NCBI GenBank assembly: GCA_946803715.1 | Contig: CAMPET010000283.1 | Coordinates: 53,269-67,298 of the forward strand | DNA from: Beroe ovata | Taxonomy: Eukaryota; Ctenophora; Nuda; Beroida; Beroidae | Length of the DNA: 14,030 bases | Direction: 5' to 3' | Made by a program: the position numbers and the translations under genes | Notes under the pieces: model-generated | What the model saw: the letters and a program-made list of their open reading frames with translations, nothing else | Databases searched by the model: none | Told to the model about the DNA's origin: nothing | Shown: in pieces, positions 10,401-14,030 of the stretch | How positions within the stretch are numbered: position 1 is the stretch's first letter | Layout: each line of letters starts with the position of its first letter

Positions 10401-12536
10401 ACCATTTCGTGATGAGTTAAATGAACACGCGTGCACGTACTATTATAACGTACCTGAAGTTCATCAAGTTCTCTCTTGAGCCTCTGATTCTCGCGCACAG
10501 CATCATCCCTCGCCTGCTCTGCATGTTCCTTCTCCTCCACATACTGATCAACTTCTCTCTTTGACACCGCCGTCGCTTTCACTTTCTTCAGAAACTCATT
10601 CTCCTTCAGAATGATGCTTTGCTCCGTTTCCATCGCCAGTTTCTCCGTAACCACCATATCCTTCTCCCTCTCGACATTCTCGAATTTAGTTTTCAACCGG
10701 GCAAAATCCCTCGCTAGACTGCTGTTGTTATCTGTCTTCTCCCGCTCCATGTCCGATAACTTTTTCTCTTTCTCAGCGAGTTGTTTCTTCAGAGTGTCGT
10801 TCTCGTCCGAAAGTGCTTTCAGCCGGTTATCATCTTCTTTGGGTACTGGGGCGACCTGTGAGATTCACAAGACATTAGAGTATGTTTATGGTAATCAAAT
10901 CGGATAAAGCTTTATTCAATATAAACTTTAGTTACTATAATTGTTCTTTTTCATTAATTTTGATAATTTTTTGCAGCGCGAATATTCAAATGCACAGTCG
11001 CTCTGCGTCGTTGGAATGAAATGTCGCCGCGCGCTACGCAAAGTACTAAGAAAACAATCCAGGGTGTGCCAAACGATGTCATATGGCAAATTGTCATGAT
11101 TTGGAAGTTGTGTTCGGGGGCACGGTTAAATCATCCAGTTGAGCAACACAGAGCTAACTCAGCATGAAATTTGAATAATGTTTGAGTTTGCGCATCTTCA
11201 TGTAGCTTTCATCTAAATCAAAAATAACATCTGTTATCTTGGAGCATTAAGATTACAGTTTGCTCACATACCATATTATGCTATGATATCCATCATAAAC
11301 AAGCCCGGACAAACAGACACATTTGCATCACAGGCACAAACACATAGACACAATCATTTGCGATAACCTGCTCATTCGTGATAACTTGCTCGCACCACTG
11401 CATAGCTCTGACGTAGGAATTCATTGACCATGACACCAGTGCACAATACCTATGTCATGACAGGTCTCTGTGACGAAAGGAGTACTCATTCGTCATAACT
11501 TGCTGACACCACAACATAACTGCGACGTAGGAATGCGTTGACACCAGTATGCAATACCTACGTCATAACAGGTCTCTGTGGCGAAAGGGGGAATCATTCG
11601 TCATAACTTGCTGCGCACACCACTGCGCAACTTTGACGTAGGAATGCGTTGACACCAGTATGTTTTACGCCCCAAGACCTCTGATGATACTGAAGTCGAC
11701 TCAAAATTGAAAAATACCTTCCTGGCTTCTGGGGACTGCGCCCCAGACCCCTGCTTCAGGTTTTGATATTCTTTTCATTTTTCAATGAAAAAAGTAATTC
11801 GAGTCCATGTATCGACACTAATTATTCACTTTTCTCTATTTTGATCTAGAAGCTTGGGAATCAAACTGAAACTAAAATATTGGGGACTGAAGAATGTTTT
11901 CGTGCACAGGCATAGAAACACAGACGCCTACAGACATACAGTATACACTATACACACACAACAATATGTGGTATAGAGGTGCTGACAGACACACACTATG
12001 TATATGACACTTTGCAATTCCCTAGAGGGACCACTCAGCTACTCAGAGCTAACTTTTCTCGGGATAAAACTCATAGCAAAATTTATTGGGCATTGTCTCA
12101 AGAAGTACTGCTGTTTTGAAACACTACACTTAAGATAAGTGACTTATCTTAAACATTCCAGGCGCTTCATGAACTGCTATAAGGAAACATGTAAAGAAGG
12201 ATCTGTATCTTACCCCATTAGTAGGTTGGTTAAGTCTTGGTGTCACAGAGACTTTGGGTTTGGGCATCACTTTGGGCGCACTTGGCGGAGGTTTGCTCTC
12301 CACGGGCTTGTTAGCCTTGTATTCCACTTTTGGGGGATCAGCAGCTGGCTTGTTGATATTAGCTTTGAATTCTGTGGGCTGCTGTGGGGACTTGGCTTCT
12401 TTGTTCGCCTTGTAGTCACTAGGTCGGGTGTTCCCTTTGAACAAGTCATCAGAGAGTTGCCGTGACATGCTCTTCTTGGGAGCGGCTTTAGGGGGCGGGG
12501 GGCGGGGTGGCGCATTTTCCTCTTCACTGCTGTCAT
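5100..12536 (-). CDS. DLG5: DLG5-like MAGUK scaffold: Pro-rich, coiled coil, PDZx3, SH3, GK (5' end incomplete)
   Basis: complement(join(5100..5197, 5347..5441, 5614..5735, 5840..5944, 6047..6180, 6505..6893, 7616..9591, 9718..9825, 9924..10056, 10180..10304, 10454..10855, 12214..>12536)). All junctions are GT-AG and phases match, giving 1336 residues to the stop TAG at 5102-5100. Numbering from the first residue seen: acidic/Pro-rich 1-108; coiled coil about 115-565; PDZ1 about 610-705, PDZ2 709-799, PDZ3 924-1004; SH3 from 1023 (FFVRALFTY); basic hook; GK about 1147-1330. MAGUKs of this type are membrane-associated scaffolds for polarity and junction complexes. The long coiled coil, ILGPLTELL, and the SIDRLH...PIVIFVKFKSA block point to DLG5. 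Differences from vertebrate DLG5 are three rather than four PDZ domains and a GK lid more like DLG1. The ATP P-loop is absent, so GK is probably a binding module. The first exon(s) are not resolved. No search was run. Confidence 0.83.
6165..6354. repeat. 38-bp minisatellite, five copies, spanning an intron-exon boundary
   Basis: Units begin at 6165, 6203, 6241, 6279 and 6317, each 38 bases, each starting AGTTCTGTTA and containing ACCTGGG...GAGGAGGGGA. Copies 2, 4 and 5 are nearly identical; copy 3 has changes in the GGGG and GGGAC words. On the - strand each unit reads as a pyrimidine-rich tract ending CCCAG followed by GTCC. Copy 1 overlaps the first bases of the MAGUK exon 6047-6180; copies 2-5 fill the adjoining part of its 324-base upstream intron. 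There are no intervening unique spacers. Confidence 0.95.
6357..6394. repeat. 17-bp direct repeat in the same intron
   Basis: GAATGCAATGGTAATTG occurs at 6357-6373 and 6378-6394, with four bases between copies. It lies immediately beyond the 38-bp minisatellite, suggesting a locally slippage-prone region. Confidence 0.85.
6505..6893 (-). other. SH3-hook exon of the MAGUK
   Basis: One 389-base exon. Acceptor cattacag at 6895-6894 and donor GTTAGT from 6504. It completes the split Arg of the FFVRALF motif and codes residues 1024-1152: the SH3 (ALFTYTGG, LTFKEGDVFHVID, EGWWLAL, GEIPS), a basic linker with GRKSLLGNVFRK, then YEPVVRKDLMYCRPIIIL leading into the GK domain. In MAGUKs the SH3 and GK fold together as one unit, with the linker acting as a regulated hook. 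Confidence 0.88.
7266..7438. repeat. Opposed GT and CA microsatellites in the PDZ3-SH3 intron
   Basis: An almost pure (GT)n tract at about 7266-7327, interrupted once (GAGT near 7297), is followed after about 51 bases by an almost pure (CA)n tract at about 7379-7438, interrupted once by AAAC. The two are reverse complements, so the intron (6894-7615, 722 bases) could fold into a hairpin of up to about 60 base pairs. The short open frame of alternating His and Thr here is an artefact of the CA tract. Confidence 0.95.
7616..9591 (-). other. Large exon: C-terminal coiled coil plus PDZ1, PDZ2 and PDZ3
   Basis: A 1976-base exon, acceptor cccctcag before 9591 and donor GTTGGT from 7615, coding residues 365-1022. 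It carries the end of the coiled coil (heptad-rich, e.g. EELDQTKQAI, EKENKLEEEKETYKE), a Pro-rich joint, then PDZ1 (carboxylate loop RSFGFTIGG), PDZ2 (RGLGFSIIGG) four residues later as a tandem, a Ser/Arg/Pro-rich linker with RS-type phosphosite candidates (KRSSSQG, QRSRSQD), and PDZ3 (TSLGLEVYT, GIFVNKL, DQILEVNGTNLR). PDZ domains bind C-terminal peptides of membrane and polarity proteins. Confidence 0.9.
9718..10855 (-). other. Coiled-coil exons of the MAGUK (four exons)
   Basis: Exons 10454..10855, 10180..10304, 9924..10056 and 9718..9825 code residues 109-364, nearly all predicted coiled coil rich in Glu, Lys, Arg and Leu (ENQRLKRELDELQ, CERLREELQEER, YEKLQNELDETRKDT, ALNDKIYQLNQEITGL). 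Junctions keep phase: 0, 0, 2, 0, 0. The donor ending exon 9924-10056 is a weaker AAG|GTGGAA, chosen because it joins in frame to NALLMEKK. Introns are 149, 123 and 98 bases. The length and ERD-rich pattern resemble the N-terminal half of DLG5. Confidence 0.83.
11373..11662. repeat. Imperfect tandem repeat of about 110 bp, about 2.6 copies
   Basis: Units start with CATTCGT(G/C)ATAACTTGCT at 11373, 11487 and 11595, spacings 114 and 108. Each continues with GACGTAGGAAT, GACACCAGT and, in the first two, an ACAGGTCTCTGTG block. Within copy 2, GACGTAGG (11524-11531) is the exact reverse complement of CCTACGTC (11557-11564); copy 1 has the same arms with one change (11410-11417 / 11449-11456). Copy 3 stops before the second arm. 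Confidence 0.85.
11728..11747. repeat. Short perfect inverted repeat
   Basis: TCTGGGG (11728-11734) and CCCCAGA (11741-11747) pair perfectly around a six-base loop, ACTGCG. A related word, CGCCCCAAGACCTCT, lies about 60 bases upstream. GC-rich hairpins of this kind often belong to dispersed repeats, but no element ends can be fixed here. Confidence 0.7.
12214..12536 (-). other. Acidic/Pro-rich exon with a Y/F-K-A-N repeat (N-terminal part of MAGUK)
   Basis: A 323-base exon with donor GGG|GTAAGA and acceptor ttttttccaccag; phase 0 at its 3' end matches the coiled-coil exon at 10855. It codes residues 1-108: DDSSEEEN, APPRPPPPKAAPKK, SMSRQLSDDLFKG, then three copies of an SDYKANK / TEFKANI / VEYKANK motif (residues 40-46, 55-61, 71-77) and a Pro/Lys-rich tail. 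Probably disordered; PPRPPPP could bind SH3 or WW domains. Assignment to the MAGUK gene rests on strand, phase and distance. The exon begins with two bases of a split codon, so at least one more exon, or an unspliced start at the ATG at 12603, lies upstream. Confidence 0.68.
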
Positions 12537-13058
12537 CTGGTGGAAAAAATATGTCATCAATAGGAGTATACCAGCAAAACAATAGCATGCACACTACTAT
12601 CATAACATAATTTTCTAATGTGGATGATGTCTTATGTCAATTGACAGCCACACAATCGACAGAAGTTTCCGAGCAATGATAGAAGAGAAGACAGTCAGTC
12701 AGCACATCCTCATATTCTTATCTTTTAGTGTGTTGTGTACCATGAAGGTGAAGCTTACCTCGAAGTCATTCAAGAATTCTCATTATCAGATTAAAATAAT
12801 ACTGATCTATGCAAAGTGGTGTCAATATGATAACCAAAGCACAAATTACTGAGCCACATTGAGGGATGTAGAGTGTAGACGGACCAGTGAAAAATGAATA
12901 TATCTGTTTACTGTCATCATTCCGATGTCAAATATGATTCTAGTGGATAAGTATTTAGTATCCAGCGGCTTCATGTATTTACCAAAACAGAACAGATTAT
13001 GGGTCAGGTAGGTAATAACACATGTTAAAATGATGTTGTGATGTACTGATCACTTATC
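12537..13058. other. Presumed first-intron or upstream region of the MAGUK, no gene seen
   Basis: No exon with both good splice sites and an open frame of the right phase is visible on either strand. A strong donor GAG|GTAAGC on the - strand ends at 12759, but the frame needed to join the Pro-rich exon meets TGA ten bases earlier, so it could only be non-coding. Confidence 0.45.
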
Positions 13059-13237
13059 AGGGCGCTGGCAAGCGCCCGCAGCCATGGAAAGAAAATGGGC
13101 GTGGTCCCGGCCCGTAGGGCCCGGAGCACTGCCCGAGGCCCGAAGGGCCGATGGCAGTGCTATTTCGAAGTGATATGAACTCCCAAAGCAGTGGTAAAGT
13201 CATTCAGCGTGTTTTCAAAAACGCGCTTGCCAGCCCT
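13059..13237. mobile_element. GC-rich fold-back / MITE-like element with terminal inverted repeats
   Basis: The left end AGGGCGCTGGCAAGCGC (13059-13075) matches the reverse complement of the right end GCGCTTGCCAGCCCT (13223-13237) apart from a two-base insertion. Inside, AGCACTGCC (13125-13133) pairs exactly with GGCAGTGCT (13153-13161), and GGCCC (13137-13141) with GGGCC (13145-13149), making a nested hairpin. The 80-base core is far more GC-rich than its surroundings. No clear target-site duplication is seen. The sequence TC at the left and CTAA followed by T at the right would also fit a Helitron-like end, but weakly. No transposase ORF. Confidence 0.6.
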
Positions 13238-13459
13238 AATATATAAAAGTCTACCAAATCGCCAAAATCGCGATTTTCACGCTATTATTTAACCATGTTA
13301 ATGAAGTCTGATTTGTACAGATCGTCTCTATGTCGATATAAACGAACCCTGAAAATTTCATGCAAATCGGTTCAGCCGTTTTTCCACAATAAAATAGCGA
13401 AAAAAAATAAAAACACCAAAAATTAGTGCCGTACCCGACGACGACGACGACCGAAATGG

Positions 13460-13870
13460 TAATTGAGTAAACTCGAGAACCATGAAAGGTAGAGGCATGA
13501 TCGAAACGGCATATGAAAGCTTGGGACAAGGAGGGTGCACTAGGCTATATGAAAATTTTTTCTATCGATATCCTACTTAGTTAATTGGCCAATTAAAATA
13601 ATTATCGTGCATTTCTCGAAAACTAGGAGATGTAGACGTTTCATTTTGACGGGATATGATACTATTGCACAAACTCTTTGTTTTAAAGTTGATAATTTTG
13701 TCCATCTATTACCACTTTCTTAGTTAATTGGCCAATTCACCAATTATAGCGTATATCTCGAAAACTAAGGAAGGTAGACGCCTCTTTTTGAAGAGGAATG
13801 ATACTAGAAGACATCTAGACATGATCGAAACGGGAAATGAAAGCTAAACACTTGCGTGTGCACTAGACCT
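13460..13870. repeat. Cluster of diverged direct repeats with a TTAATTGGCCAATTAA palindrome
   Basis: TTAATTGGCCAATTAA is a perfect 16-base palindrome at 13581-13596; it recurs as TTAATTGGCCAATT at 13724-13737, 143 bases on. Each is followed by a CTCGAAAACTA block, a GTAGACG block and an ATGATACTA block. A more diverged third version without the palindrome lies near 13460-13500. A second shared block, CATGATCGAAACGG followed by ATGAAAGCT and GTGCACTAG, occurs at 13496 and 13820. Probably a decayed dispersed element or satellite fragment; no coding capacity. Confidence 0.75.
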
Positions 13871-14030
13871 TAGTCAATAACCTAAGCAGTTCACTTAGCT
13901 GCCACAAAAATGAGTGATATTATAGTCAAAAACAATTGAAATTGTTTGGGTTTCGCAGCCACTTTGTACCTCTCCTAAAATAAAGAAATAATGTGATAGG
14001 AACTTAGTTCCTCGCCCGTCCGTGGCGGTG
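13871..14030. other. Right-edge non-coding sequence with a short palindrome
   Basis: AAACAATTGAAATTGTTT (13930-13947) is an inverted repeat with two central bases. No exon, RNA gene or promoter can be supported in the remaining bases before the window ends. Confidence 0.5.

Larger units (their letters stand above)
10856..12213 (-). other. Long first visible intron of the MAGUK
   Basis: 1358 bases from donor GTAAGA (12213-12208) to acceptor TCACAG (before 10855), about ten times the other introns of the gene apart from the 324- and 722-base ones. I see no coding exon inside. It holds an imperfect tandem repeat (11373-11662), a short perfect hairpin (11728-11747) and AT-rich sequence. A long 5' intron often carries enhancers, but nothing here shows that directly. 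Confidence 0.7.

Noticed and set aside
12139-12465. + strand open frame over the Pro-rich exon, and the - strand alternate frame 12267-12560
   Set aside because: Shadows. The frame with PPRPPPP and the YKAN repeats joins in phase to the coiled coil; the others do not.
12700-12760. Upstream coding exon ending at the GAG|GTAAGC donor at 12759
   Set aside because: The required phase contains TGA ten bases from the donor, and no ATG-led in-phase frame exists.
13251-13540. - strand open frames of 92 and 60 residues
   Set aside because: They lie in repeat-rich sequence, include a run of GTC triplets and show no recognisable domain.
1-14030. tRNA, rRNA, riboswitch or origin
   Set aside because: No cloverleaf, rRNA-like block or other RNA gene was recognised on either strand by eye.

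Overview
The window is animal genomic DNA. Coding regions are split by short GT-AG introns (mostly about 100-170 bases), there are no bacterial-type operons, and two of the three genes belong to animal or eukaryotic families (an AK9-like adenylate kinase and a DLG5-like MAGUK scaffold). The compact, AT-rich layout with many small introns suggests an early-branching or marine invertebrate. A sponge is my best guess, but the sequence alone does not prove it.

Layout. (1) At 47-1093, + strand: the last four exons of an AK9-like gene, running in from the left edge. (2) At 1859-3793, + strand: an uninterrupted 644-residue ORF for a membrane-anchored metallophosphatase of the 5'-nucleotidase type, with a poly(A) signal at 3866. 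(3) At 3794-5099: an AT-rich convergent intergenic stretch. (4) At 5100-12536, - strand: twelve exons of a DLG5-like MAGUK, reconstructed by splice site and phase into 1336 residues. Its order is Pro-rich N-terminal exon, long coiled coil, PDZ1-PDZ2, PDZ3, SH3, inactive guanylate kinase domain, stop. Its 5' end is not resolved. (5) At 12537-14030: no convincing gene, but a GC-rich fold-back element (13059-13237) and a cluster of repeats.

The three genes show no sign of a shared pathway: they look like ordinary neighbours in a compact genome. The AK9-like protein would interconvert nucleotides, the phosphatase would probably act on phosphorylated metabolites at a membrane, and the MAGUK would be a cell-polarity or junction scaffold.

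The most striking observation is a 38-bp minisatellite (five copies, 6165-6354). Each unit carries a copy of the 3' splice site and first codons of the first GK exon of the MAGUK, so the intron ends in five near-identical acceptors. Only the exon-proximal one keeps the reading frame open. Other points of interest are the MAGUK's unusual domain set (three PDZ domains and a kinase-like GK lid), an N-terminal Y/F-K-A-N repeat, opposed GT/CA microsatellites in one intron, and the intronless phosphatase with a His-rich segment. Homology statements come from remembered family patterns, not from a search.
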